This document shows, one piece after another, positions 1 to 12,100 of a stretch of DNA of 38,086 bases; position 1 is the stretch's first letter, and every line of letters begins with the position of its first letter. The notes beneath the pieces were generated by a model. It searched no databases. It worked only from the letters and a program-made list of their open reading frames with translations, and was not told the DNA's origin. This stretch comes from Lingula anatina. Taxonomy: Eukaryota; Brachiopoda; Lingulata; Lingulida; Lingulidae. The stretch covers positions 126,992 to 165,077 of the forward strand of contig NW_019775493.1 in the NCBI RefSeq assembly GCF_001039355.2. The letters run 5' to 3'. The translations under genes and the position numbers were made by a program.

Positions 1-43
<43 letters not shown>

Positions 44-60
44 CAGACACACATACACAC
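1..60. repeat. (AC)n(AG)n microsatellite at window start
   Basis: A run of AC dinucleotides passes into AG and then ACAC/ACAT repeats. The sequence just after it (about 60-170) matches, in reverse complement, intron 2 of copy D near 31200-31330, which also carries a CA/GT-rich stretch there. The window therefore starts inside intron 2 of gene A, and exons 1 and 2 of that gene lie outside it. Confidence 0.9.
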
Positions 61-478
61 AATCGGTTCTGCTATTTATTAGCGCATTAATAAGTAGGTT
101 TCTTTCTGTGGAAAAATACTGCATGTCATACATGCATTAATTACACAGGGGCCTGTAGATAAAAGCTCGGAGTTTTATATCTAAGACCCATTACATCATG
201 CGTACGAGTTTATACACTGTACCAAATATTTAGAAATTACAGATTTCTGGGGAAATTTAAGTAATCAGCACGAAAAGGGTTTAAATTATCCTAATGATTT
301 CAAAAAGTTTAAAAGAAAATATTATACCAAATGAAATGTATTGAAAACATCATTCTACTAATTTGACGGGGAAGCGTCATGGATTACAAAATGGATCCTG
401 AAAAGGGCCTCTTAGGAATTCATTCATCAATGTAATTACCGAAAATTAGACGTTTTATTTTTTGCCATTCTTCCGTAG

Positions 479-2630
479 ACGTGGATGGTATTATTGGTGA
501 TATCGACGAGTTGGCCTCAAAAAAGGCAAAGGAAGTTCAAGGAGGTAGAACTAACACGTCCGGGTGTTTGTACAAGTTGAAAGACGAGGTATTTAAGGAA
601 GAGAACGGAATGCGCGCTGACGTGGAGAAGATAGCAATCGTTGTTACTGACGGGCGGCCAAACGAAGACAAAGAGTTGACAGTACCTTATGCCAACAACA
701 TTAAAAACGATGGTACCATAATTTTCGCCATTGGGGTTGGAAAAAGACTGAAACCGTAGGTTATTTTGTCATATTTGATAAATTTGAATGAGGGAGCTCG
801 TTATTTTGTTTATGATTTCCATTTCCAAAATGAACTGAAGTTTTATCCTCTTGCGCACTGAACAAAAAAGAAAAAAGATTTTACGTCTCTCTCTCTCTCT
901 CTCTCTGTGTTAGTGTGTGTTTCAAGAATATTAAGTGTGAGCATTATACACTTTAACTTATTATTTTCTTCAATCATTTTCACGCGTTCCAGGGACTTCT
1001 TGGATCTAATAGTGTCTGAGCCTGTAGAAGACCACGTCATCATGGTGAACAATGCAGGCCACTTGATGAACTTAAAAACCGCCATTGCCAGGAAAATATG
1101 CAGAGAAGGTATGTGTACATGTATCTTAACCAATGCATTGGAACGTAAAACATTAATTCTTACAACCTCACTGCATTGCCATTTTATTGCATTCATCAAT
1201 AGATTAATATATTTAATTGATTTGATTTTGATGTACAGATTTAGAAGTGTAAAAGATGCGATTCAGAAAAAAATTGGAGGCGTAATTCCTACACATCCAT
1301 GCGTATCGAAATTCATTTATTTTTGTTTGTTTATATCAGTTGAAGTCGAGTGTGAGCCAGACCCGCTGGCGGTAGAGCAGCATCAGAGAATGGACGAGGC
1401 CGACGCCAGCCTTGATGCGATCAGAACACTTCTTAGCGATCTACGGGACAGCTGCGTCGGTAAGTAGCAAACAGTTCGTCGTTACAGGGAATTATATCCT
1501 ATATAATTCCCTGGTCGTTATAACCGTATAAACATTTGGTAACCTGTTTGACTTTCTCCAAACTCAAAACAATATGTAGGCTTAAAATACTGAACTCACT
1601 CGTAGTGTCTTCCGGCAATAATAAATATCAATTTTTATATCAATATATATATATATATATATATTACATTAGTACATTTTTTACGAGTTCGTTGCCTACA
1701 AACAAGCCCCATGCCATATTATATATTTTCCTTAATCAACTTTTGTTATCTCCAGAAAACAGATGTCCTAACTGTTTCAAGATGAACGAAACACTTGGCG
1801 CTTGCTATCGATTCGGCTCTGAATTCGACAAGATGACTTGGGCGGAAGCTGACTTGTTTTGTGCAGAAAACTTCGGAGCACGCTCGGTGTCTGTCACGTC
1901 ACCAGTGGAACGGGAATTTATCCGGGCACAAACCGGAGATGATAAGAGTAAGAAACGAAATGCGTCCTTAGGAATAAAATAAAAAACAAGAAAGGCATAA
2001 AAAAAGAAAATATGACAAGCAATGAAATGCCTTTTATTGAAAAGGACATCAATATCATCCACAGTATCCAAATAAGATCTTAGAATTTTCTCAATCTCTA
2101 TTCTTCATTTTTTTTGTCTGTTTTTTCTCAAAGTTGGCGTCCTGCTCAATACCACAGGCTGCTAACTGTCCACATTATCATGATAATAATTATCATTTCA
2201 CCCTTTTAAGAATGTACTCTTCGCTTTATAACGTGTAAAATTTTAAGGGGGTTTTCATATTTAGTTCCTGAAGATAATAAAACAGTAAAAGAATAAAACA
2301 CATCATATCTCAACTGGATCTAAATGTGATTATCAGCTTGGTATATAATTTTACAGGATATGGCATGGTATATATAAATTAACATAACATTACAAAATAT
2401 TTTTTTTCATATTATTAATAAATTTAGGTTGGTGGACAAGTGGCAACGATCTGGGAACAGCCGACAAGTTTACCTGGGCGGACAGCGGTCAACTGATGAC
2501 CGAAGATGCCTCTAGTCTGGGCAAGAACGCCCCGAACCAGCGTTGCGTGAAACTCCGGGAGAACACGCTGGAACCAGAAGCGACACCTTGCGACGAGTTG
2601 CACTATGTCATTTGCAAGACGCTGATTTAA
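479..2630 (+). CDS. Gene A: secreted vWA-neck-CTLD protein, exons 3-7 (5' end missing)
   Basis: Five exons join in phase: 479-755, 993-1108, 1340-1459, 1756-1947 and 2428-2630 (stop TAA). All have AG acceptors and GT donors, and each exon has exactly the same length as in the complete copies B-D (277, 116, 120, 192, 203). Exons 3-4 encode the second part of a vWA domain, with the MIDAS threonine in RTNTSG and the MIDAS aspartate in VVTDGRPN. Exon 5 encodes a short Cys-bounded helical neck. Exons 6-7 encode a CTLD (ENRCPNC start, WAEADLFC, WWTSGNDLG, YVICKTLI end). By comparison with B-D, exons 1-2 (signal peptide, DxSxS motif) should lie upstream of the window. The likely product is a secreted recognition or matrix protein; the ligand is unknown. 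It is the only family copy on the plus strand apart from the partial repeat A'. Confidence 0.85.
885..920. repeat. (CT)n(GT)n microsatellite in intron 3 of gene A
   Basis: CT repeats are followed by interrupted GT repeats, between exons 3 and 4 of gene A. Copies B, C and D carry a microsatellite at the equivalent intron position. Confidence 0.85.
1478..1520. repeat. 29-bp palindrome insertion with 7-bp flanking direct repeats
   Basis: The sequence 1485-1513 is a palindrome with 13-base arms around a 3-base centre. It is flanked on both sides by GTCGTTA (1478-1484 and 1514-1520). The matching intron in gene B (around 16590-16619) has the GTCGTTA-like sequence only once and no palindrome, so this looks like an insertion with target duplication. 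The same structure is present in A' at about 6513-6555. Confidence 0.7.
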
Positions 2631-4137
2631 CTGGAACCGGATCTTGTCCAATGATATGGATATCCGGCATTGTTGGAGGTTTCAGCGAACATATATGTGG
2701 ATTTCAATTATCAAGACGGAAGTTTACTTTATGGGACAAATTATTACAGTTATCCTAACACCTTTTCTCTGAAATGCATGTGTAATTTTTTTTTTTTTTT
2801 TTTTTTTTAAGTAACGAAATTGAAAGTGAAAAGAGAGGGAATGCACTTTGTCTTCATAAGTGTTTTGTTTACTGTTTAGGTGATGAAAGGTCCTAGAAAA
2901 TTTCATTTTTTTTCTTTTGCCTCAAGTCATGTAACAGGTAACACTGATAAATATTTCTAATTCCTCTGCAGTAGCATACAAATACGGAGTTTAATTTTGA
3001 CACATCTCATTCCAAATGAGATATAACTTCCTGAATGCATCTAAATTTCAATAATCTATAGAAACAAAAAGGTATACAAGAGACTTTGGAAAATAAATAA
3101 CAAGAGACAGTTGAAAAAATCTCTTTATCAAAACCATTATTAAATACAAATCAAATAATTATGATTCAGAATCCAGATTTATCGTGCACATACATGCATC
3201 AATAGCCCCAAAATCTAAATGGCGAGGATCTACCGGTACTCTGACCACTGCACTCCTTACTAGCAAACATGTTGAAATCAGTTTTAATCCACTTCTGGCT
3301 CGTATTAATGCATAAGAAGAATAGTATATGAATACAAGATAAATTTGTAACAAGTAAACTTATCACGTAAGTCGGTCTTCCTCCACTAAAAGATGACTTC
3401 TATAATAAATGCATATCAATAAACACACGCATATCTGTAATCAACAGATTAACAAAACATATTAAGTTTACTTTCACATGTTATGCAATAACAGGATGCT
3501 TAAAATACATGTTCATACTCTTCACTAGGGGCTCTTGGAATTTAATACAAGAATACTTAAAAGAAACACTTCAAGCAGGTTTCCTCTATCATTGGTACCA
3601 ATGAATGCATATCAGTAATCCTATATTAGCACAGAACCTTAATTGGAAACCCGTTAACAGAAACATTAACAATGGCATTATCACTGGCCTTATTTAAAGT
3701 CAGTTCTGATGTAAATTTTATGACAAAAGGTTTCAAAAGAAGAAAAAAATACAAATAAATTGTCATTCCAACAGGCCTTTTGCCTTTGCATTGGTTGTAT
3801 CACAGTTCTTTTCAAAACCCCTGAAGCAGTAACCAAATCAGCTGACAAACTGGTCAACAGTCTTCCACAATTTCATTTGTCAACTGTTAGTATGCAAATC
3901 TAGTGACTGCCCTGAAAAATAATTTAAGAAAGAAAAAAGTTTCACTGTCCTGACATTCACCTACAAAGACTTACTAGTATGTGTACTTTATAGGGCAAAT
4001 GAACACCAATGTTAAGAGGAAAAGAAATGATGGGACTGAGCTACCCAACCTCTACCTACCACTCCTAAGGGAGGGGCAGGCAAGGGGGGGGGCTGACCAA
4101 ATAGCACACCAGAGGGGGTGACAGGTTGTCATACCTG
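2631..4137. other. Intergenic stretch between gene A and the TRPT1 3' end (unit 1)
   Basis: I see no convincing coding region. The part from about 2640 to 3400 is an inverted, diverged relative of the 3' flank of gene B (about 13990-14842); for example, the block around 3150-3270 matches 14020-14120 in reverse complement. A poly-T run lies at 2789-2808. Short open frames here lack splice, domain or conservation support. Confidence 0.6.
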
Positions 4138-5492
4138 TCACAACCTCATTCCCTGATGAAGTCTGACTGCAAGCAGAAGAAATATTGGATGGTAAGATCA
4201 GACAAATATAAGTAGCTATAGACAAAAGAATCTTCACAAGTCTATTGAAAAGAAATTTATCTTTACAAGATCATTCTATTAAATTATAAACTTTGTTTCA
4301 AAATAAAATCAAACACGTACCAGTCTCCCGATCCATAACTTTGGAGAAATATTTTGGTGAAATAATTCCATCACAGTTGCCAGGACTAAGGATGACATTA
4401 TTGTCTGATAAAAAGAACTGCAGACCATCTGAAAATTAAACAAATTTCACTACAGTAGCAGACCTGCTTTATGGCCAGTTGACAATGAATTACTGCCTTT
4501 AGTCTCAGATCCAATCTTCGACAGGTTCTTCATTTGAAAAAAAAATTGATGATGAATGGCACACATCTGATCTGAAGCTCAGGGTACACTAAACTGGCAA
4601 GAGGTTGGTGGTACGAAAAAATCTCACAAAAATTATTTTTAAGTTATTTAATAAAATATGAGTACATTTATAATACAACATATGGTTATGATATCTATGT
4701 ACATGTGTGACAAATATAAACATAAGTTATGATTAAATTTATCACTTAATCAGCTTTTTATAATCATTATGATGATGAAGATGAATGAGGCTAACGTACC
4801 TTCTAATGCCTTTTGTAAATTCAAGTAGATGAGGACTTGACAACTTTTTCGCATTCCTAATGAAATGAAAAGTTTATGACAGAGATTAAGAATATAAATT
4901 AAACTCCTGCCAAGAGAATTTTGGCAATGTCTGTGACTTTAACACAGAATTTCAGAAATTACTGGAAAATAATCTCTTCAATCAGCAGACCTTTACTGTT
5001 CCCAGTAAATGTTATGTCTGAAACTGATGGGTACTAGTAACTTCACAAAAGAAAAATTAATTATATAGCGTTCAGGTGGGAAAAAATACATTCCTTTTTG
5101 GGAAAAATTAATACAAACTTAGTTTCCATGGCCAAATTTGGTGCAGAACACTTATGTATTACAATATTTTTTGTCTCCCATGAGTTTGGAGATCACTAAT
5201 GTTCAAAAGTTTAAAATGGCCAGCAAAACTGTATTTAATCTGAACTGACGTGACATATTGTTAACATGTGCTTCAATGTATTTTCTAATGTTTTCATTTA
5301 TAAGGGAAACACATAACACTTGTAATGAAAAAATTCTAGGTGCCCAGTATAAGCAATGAAATGGATAAATGATTTGCAAATTATCAAACTTGAACAAGTG
5401 AATTACAAATAGCACTTGCCACTGATGACCCCTGAGTCTCCTGGTTCACCTGGTGCAAAATGAATATGGTTTCTATTCATCTTACTAAGTCC
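4138..5492 (-). pseudogene. TRPT1: TRPT1 3' half, exons 5-8 only (duplicate, probably an assembly copy)
   Basis: Reading on the minus strand, exons 5420-5492, 4800-4856, 4321-4428 and 4138-4166 (stop TGA) encode the C-terminal half of tRNA 2'-phosphotransferase. Recognisable parts are NRNHIHFAPGEPGDSGVIS, MRKSCQVLIYLNLQKALE and SPGNCDGIISPKYFSKVMD. All exons are open and splice-competent, so there is no decay within them. Exons 1-4 are absent because the repeat unit stops at the N at 6196. The protein differs from the complete copy by only a few residues (GLSKMN against GLSTMN, PGDSG against PEDSG). I label it a partial copy; it is best explained as the second haplotype of the gene at 9120-13294. 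Confidence 0.8.
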
Positions 5493-6195
5493 CTGAAAAA
5501 AAAAGAACAAAGGTAAAGGATAACTACGAAGTTTGGGTTTTAAGCCTCTATATCCTCAGTAAACAAAATCAGACAATTTACAATTTGAAATCCATCTTTA
5601 TGAATCTGTTCAATATTCTGAATTTGGAATTGTAGGCTTTTTCATGAGGCAGGGCAAGGCTCTGCCAATTTTATTAAGATGGACAAAAAATCTTATTAAC
5701 AGATGATACAACATGGCATGGAAGGATGGGGGAGGAAAGGTTTTTATGTGCAAATGTCAAAATTGACACTTGGGAACATTATTTCCCATCATTTAACCTT
5801 GGCAAAACTTGGGGTCCAAAATTGATCTAAAACTTGTTTAAGACAGACAACATGTTTTGGACTATTGGATAGGTATAGGTTTTATACAACATTTTGACAA
5901 TGTTTATGTTGCAGGGATTGCTTTACGTTATTTACACTAAACTCCATTCAAGTTGGGCTGTCAAAACTGCAAAATTAAAAACTTTGAAAACAAATGAGTA
6001 AATTCCAAGACCCTCTCCACGCATGGAACTATATGTATAACTCAATGCTCCACTGAAGCCATACTGGAGATAGCAGCTGGCAATTATGGAACAGGTCATC
6101 CAAGATCTAAGTATAGAGCTCAAAATGGCATTATAGTCTTTATTTTCTCAATGGTTTTGGATAGGGTATGCCTTGGTGATTTTAGGGAAATCAGT

Positions 6196-6196
6196 N
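6196..6196. other. Single-N assembly junction
   Basis: One ambiguous base sits exactly where the left 5-kb unit ends and the right unit begins. Sequence before it matches up to about 11125, and sequence after it matches from about 1161. Both gene A' and the left TRPT1 copy are cut at this point. Confidence 0.9.
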
Positions 6197-6375
6197 AACA
6201 ACCTCACTGCATTGCCATTTTATTGCATTCATCAATAGATTAATATTTTTAATTGATTTGATTTTGATGTACAGATTTAGAAGTGTAAAAGATGCGATTC
6301 AGAAAAAAATTGGAGGCGTAATTCCTACACATCCATGCGTATCGAAATTCATTTATTTTTGTTTGTTTATATCAG

Positions 6376-7628
6376 TTGAAGTCGAGTGTGAGCCAGACCC
6401 GCTGGCGGTAGAGCAGCATCAGAGAATGGACGAGGCCGACGCCAGCCTTGATGCGATCAGAACACTTCTTAGCGATCTACGGGACAGCTGCGTCGGTAAG
6501 TAGCAAACAGTTCGTCGTTACAGGGAATTATATCCTATATAATTCCCTGGTCGTTATAACCGTATAAACATTTGGTAACCTGTTTGACTTTCTCCAAACT
6601 CAAAACAATATGTAGTCTTAAAATACTGAACTCACTCGTAGTGTCTTCCGGCAATAATAAATATCAATTTTTATATCAATATATATATATGCCTACAAAC
6701 AAGCCCCATTCCATATTATATATTTTCCTTAATCAACTTTTGATATCTCCAGAAAACAGATGTCCTAACTGTTTCAAGATGAACGAAACACTTGGCGCTT
6801 GCTATCGATTCGGCTCTGAATTCGACAAGATGACTTGGGCGGAAGCTGACTTGTTTTGTGCAGAAAACTTCGGAGCACGCTCGGTGTCTCTCACGTCACC
6901 AGAGGAACGGGAATTTATCCGGGCACAAACCGGAGATGATAAGAGTAAGAAACGAAATGCGTCCTTAGGAATAAAATAAAAAACAAGAAAGGCATAAAAA
7001 AAGAAAATATGACAAGCAATGAAATGCCTTTTATTGAAAAGGACATCAATATCATCCACATTATCCAAATAAGATCTTAGAATTTTCTCAATCTCTATTC
7101 TTCATTTTTTTTGTCTGTTTTTTCTCAAAGTTGGCGTCCTGCTCAATACCACAGGCTGCTAACTGTCCACATTATCATGATAATAATTATCATTTCACCC
7201 TTTTAAGAATGTACTCTTCGCGTTATAACGTGTAAAATTTTAAGGGGGTTTTCATATTTAGTTCCTGAAGATAATAAAACAGTAAAAGAATAAAACACAT
7301 CGTATCTCAACTGGATCTAAATGTGATTATCAGCTTGGTATATAATTTTACAGGATATGGCATGGTATATATAAATTAACATAACATTACAAAATATTTT
7401 TTTTTCATATTATTAATGAATTTAGGTTGGTGGACAAGTGGCAACGATCTGGGAACAGCGGACAAGTTTACCTGGGCGGACAGCGGTAAATTGATGACCG
7501 AAGGTGCCTCTAGCCTGGGCAAGAACGCCCCGAACCAACGTTGCGTGAAACTCCGGGAGAACACGCTGGAACCAGAAGCGACACCTTGCGACGAGTTGCA
7601 CTATGTCATTTGCAAGACGCTGATTTAA
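6376..7628 (+). pseudogene. Gene A': vWA-neck-CTLD exons 5-7 only (partial repeat of gene A)
   Basis: Exons 6376-6495, 6753-6944 and 7426-7628 (stop TAA) keep their lengths, phases and splice sites, and encode the neck and the full CTLD. Exons 1-4, with the signal peptide and the vWA domain, are missing because the repeat begins inside intron 4. Protein changes relative to A are SVTSPVERE to SLTSPEERE in exon 6, and GQLMTED to GKLMTEG in exon 7; exon 5 appears identical. Nothing in the exons is broken, so this is more likely the other allele of A placed in tandem than a decayed gene. Confidence 0.75.
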
Positions 7629-9119
7629 CTGGAACCGGATCTTGTCCAATGATATGGATATCCGGCATTGTTGGAGGTTTCAGCGAACATATATGTGGAT
7701 TTCAATTATCAAGACGGAAGTTTACTTTATGGGACAAATTATTACAGTTATCTTAACACCTTTTCTCTGAAATGCATGTGTAATTTTGTTTTTGTTTTAA
7801 GTAACGAAATTAAAAGTGAAAAGAGAGGGAATGCACTTTGTCTTCATAAGTGTTTTGTTTACTGTTTAGGTGATGAAAGGTCCTAGAAAATTTCATTTTT
7901 CTCTTTTGCCTCAAGTCATGTAACAGGTAACACTGATAAATATTTCTAATTCCTCTGCAGTAGCATACAAATACGGAGTTTAATTTTGACACATCTCATT
8001 CCAAATGAGATATAACTTCCTGAATGCATCTAAATTTCAATAATCTATAGAAACAAAAAGGTATACAAGAGACTTTGGAAAATAAATAACAAGAGACAGT
8101 TGAAAAAATCTCTTTATCAAAACCATTATTAAATACAAATCAAATAATTATGATTCAGAATCCAGATTTATCGTGCACATACATGCATCAATAGCCCCAA
8201 AATCTAAATGGCGAGGATCTACCGGTACTCTGACCACTGCACTCCTTACTAGCAAACATGTTGAAATCAGTTTTAATCCACTTCTGGCTCGTATTAATGC
8301 ATAAGAAGAATAGTATATGAATACAAGATAAATTTGTAACAAGTAAACTTATCACGTAAGTCGGTCTTCCTCCACTAAAAGATGACTTCTATAATAAATG
8401 CATATCAATAAACACACGCATATCTGTAATCAACAGATTAACAAAACATATTAAGTTTACTTTCACATGTTATGCAATAACAGGATGCTTAAAATACATG
8501 TTCATACTCTTCACTGGGGGCTCTTGGAATTTAATACAAGAATACTTAAAAGAAACACTTCAAGCAGGTTTCCTCTATCATTGGTACCAATAAATGCATA
8601 TCAGTAATCCTATATTAGCACAGAACCTTTTGGAAACCCATTAACATTATTAATGGCATCATCACTGGCCTTATTTAAAGTCAGTTCTGATGTAAATTTT
8701 ATGACAAAAGGTTTCAAAAGAAGAAAAAAATACAAATAAATTGTCATTCCAACAGGCCTTTTGCCTTTGCATTGGTTGTATCACAGTTCTTTTCAAAACC
8801 CCTGAAGCAGTAACCAAATCAGCTGACATACTGGTCAACAGTCTTCCACAATTTCATTTGTCAACTGTTAGTTTGCAAATCTAGTGACTGCCCTGAAAAA
8901 TAATTTAAGAAAGAAAAAAGTTTCACTGTCCTGACATTCACCTACAAAGACTTACTAGTATGTGTACTTTATAGGGCAAATGTACACCAATGTTAAGAGG
9001 AAAAGAAATGATGGGACTGAGCTACCCAACCTCTACCTACCACTCCTAAGGGAGGGGCAGGCAAGGGGGGGGGGCTGACCAAATAGCACACCAGAGGGGG
9101 TGACAGGTTGTCATACCTG
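7629..9119. other. Intergenic stretch between A' and TRPT1 (unit 2)
   Basis: This repeats 2631-4137 with minor changes; the poly-T run at 2789 is replaced here by a short TTTTGTTTTTG tract near 7785. I see no gene. A C/G-rich stretch around 9040-9080 and a small inverted repeat (TGACAGGTTGTCATACCTGTCA, near 9100-9121) lie at the very 3' end of TRPT1. Confidence 0.6.
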
Positions 9120-12100
9120 TCACAACCTCATTCCCTGATGAAGTCTGACTGCAAGCAGAAGAAATATTGGATGGTAAGATCAGACAAATATAAGTAGCTA
9201 TAGACAAAAGAATCTTCACAAGACTATTGAAAAGAAATTTATCTTTACAAGATCATTCTATTAAATTATAAACTTTGTTTCAAAATAAAATCAAACACGT
9301 ACCAGTCTCCCGATCCATAACTTTGGAGAAATATTTTGGTGAAATAATTCCATCACAGTTGCCAGGACTAAGGATGACATTATTGTCTGATAAAAAGAAC
9401 TGCAGACCATCTGAAAATTAAACAAATTTCACTACAGTAGCAGACCTGCTTTATGGCCAATTGACAATGAATTACTGCCTTTAGTCTCAGATCCAATCTT
9501 TGACAGGTTCTTCATTTGAAAAAACACTAAACAGATGAAGTGGTTGGTGGTACGAAAAAATCTCACAAAAATTATTTTTAAGTTATTAAATAAAATATGA
9601 GTACATTTATAATACAACATATGGTTATGAAATCTATGTACATGTGTGACAAGTTATGATTAAACTTATCACTTAATCAGCTTTTTATAATCATTATGAT
9701 GATGAAGATGAATGAGGCTAACGTACCTTCTAATGCCTTTTGTAAATTCAAGTAGATGAGGACTTGACAACTTTTTCGCATTCCTAATGAAATGAAAAGT
9801 TTATGACAGAGATTAAGAATATAAATTAAACTCCTGCCAAGAGAATTTTTGGCAATGTCTGTGACTTTAAGACAGAATTTCAGAAATTACTGGAAAATAA
9901 TCTCTTCAATCAGCAGACCTTTACAGTTCCCAGTAAATGTTATGTCTGAAACTGATGGGTACTAGTAACTTCACAAAAGAAAAATTAATTATATAGCATT
10001 CAGGTGGGAAAAATACATTCCTTTTTGGGAAAAATTAATACAAACTTAGTTTCCATGGCCAAATTTGGTGCAGAACACTTATGTATTACAATATTTTTTG
10101 TCTCTCATGAGTTTGGAGATCACTAATGTTCAAAAGTTTAAAATGGCCAGCAAAACTGTATTTAATCTGAACTGACGTGACATATTGTTAACATGTGCTT
10201 CAATGTATTTTCTAATGTTTTTATTTATAAGGGAAACACATAACACTTGTAATGAAAAAATTCTAGGTGCCCAGTATAAGCAATGAAATGGATAAATGAT
10301 TTGCAAATTATCAAACTTGAACAAGTGAATTACAAATAGCACTTGCCACTGATGACCCCTGAGTCTTCTGGTTCACCTGGTGCAAAATGAATATGGTTTC
10401 TATTCATCGTACTAAGTCCCTGAAAAAAAAAAGAACAAAAGTAAAGGATAACTACGAAGTTTGGGTTATAAGCCTCTATATCCTCAGTAAACAAAATCAG
10501 ACAATTTACAATTTGAAATCCATCTTTATGAATCTGTTCAATATTCTGAATTTGGAATTGTAGGCTTTTTCATGAGGCAGGGCAAGGCTCTGCCAATTTT
10601 ATTAAGATGGACAAAAAATCTTATTAACAGGTGATACAACATGGCATGGAAGGATGAGGGAGGAAAGGTTTTTATGTGCAAATGTCAAAATTGACACTTG
10701 GGAACATTATTTCCCATCATTTAACCTTGGCAAAACTTGGGGTCCAAAATTGATCTAAAACTTGTTTAAGACAGACAACATGCTTTGGACTATTGGATAG
10801 GTATAGGTTTTATACAACATTTTGACACTGTTTATGTTGCAGGGATTGCTTTACGTTATTTACACTAAACTCCATTCAAGTTGGGCTGTCAAAACTGTAA
10901 AATTAAAAAACTTTGAAAACAAATGAGTAAATTCCAAGACCCTCTCCACGCATGGAACTATATGTATAACTCAATGCTCCACTGAAGCCATACTGGAGAT
11001 AGCAGCTGGCAATTATGGAACAGGTCATCCAAGATCTAAGTATAGAGCTCAAAATGGCATTATAGTCTTTATTTTCTCAATGGTTTTGGATAGGGTATGC
11101 CTTGGTGATTTTAGGGAAATCATTGAAGTTTCTTAATTTTTTTTTTTTTTTTTTTGCCACATGAAGGTCTCATGCATGTTGGTTGTCTTTAAACCATGGG
11201 CACCTGCACCTAAATAAAAGTAAAGGTAAATATGTAAAAAAAATTACTAAAAATACCTCCTACAAGTTCAAATTGTCAACCAAAACCACTGAAATCACTA
11301 GAGTTGAAGAAAGTTCTCTTCAACTGGGGTGGATGACTAACCTGAGATCTGATGGATTCCCAAGCTTTTCTATATGTACCATGTATCACAACAGGGTACT
11401 GGGAGGCTTCTATGAGGGGGGACAGCTGAAGATTTTCCACCTGAAAATGTATATAAAGGTTCTTTATAGCTTTATTATTTTATTTAATTTTTAACTTCAC
11501 ATCTCTTCAAGGCTTTTGCAATATATTTATATATGTATTTTTTTCTTTCTCTCCATTTTTGCAATATATTTACATATATTGCAAAAAAGAGAGGAAGAAA
11601 AGATAAAAGAAAGGTGTGAAGTTGAAAAAAAAATGAAATTATAAAACAATTAATCAGTTAAACTATTTCTTTATTCATCAACCTATTAAATGTCTGCCTT
11701 TCTTTTTGATTTTCCTCACCTGAACACTATGCCCCTGGTTTGCTCGTATCTTGACTCTCCCTGTGTCTTCATCCTGCTCAACAGCGAATCTTTTCTTGTC
11801 ATTATTTTCAACAACTCGCAGTATATCTTCCTGTGTGTATGTTTTTAAAGAAGACCACTTTAACACATCATCCACGTAAAGGAATCCACCTGGAACAGAT
11901 TCACATGTCCCTGTTGTTATGGATGCATGGTTATAGAATTTGTGCATAAAATGTATTCACAGTATGTACATGTACAATATTATAGTTATCTTCATTACTT
12001 TGTTATAAACTCTGTGTATGCTTTTGTACTTTTTAATGTGCATTGTGTACTATATATGTTTATGCTGTAACACCATACCAGATAACAAACTACTACCAAC

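Larger units (their letters stand above)
1161..6195 (+). repeat. Long direct repeat, unit 1 (about 5.0 kb)
   Basis: This stretch is almost identical to 6198-11128 in the same orientation, with scattered substitutions and small indels. It starts inside intron 4 of gene A and ends inside the TRPT1 intron between exons 4 and 5. It holds exons 5-7 of A, the intergenic stretch and TRPT1 exons 5-8. The right edge coincides with a single N at 6196, which points to an assembly join rather than a natural duplication. Confidence 0.9.
6198..11128 (+). repeat. Long direct repeat, unit 2 (about 4.9 kb)
   Basis: This is the second copy of 1161-6195. Differences are of allelic type: base changes, a shorter (AT)n run near 6680, different poly-T and poly-G lengths, and small indels near 8630 and 9520. 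To the right it runs on without interruption into the remaining TRPT1 exons, so this unit is correctly joined on the TRPT1 side. Confidence 0.9.

Noticed and set aside
2424-2651. Open frames antisense to exon 7 in every copy (for example 2424-2651, 7422-7649, 14828-15049, 23091-23333, 28625-28867)
   Set aside because: They are shadows of the CTLD exon: the sense strand has the lectin residues, splice sites and phase, and the antisense frames have none.
3159-3353. 64-codon minus-strand open frame, repeated at 8148-8342
   Set aside because: Its identity between the two places only reflects the 5-kb repeat; the related flank of gene B does not keep the frame.
11183-11494. 103-codon plus-strand open frame
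   Set aside because: It is antisense to TRPT1 exon 4, which fits the family and its reading phase exactly.
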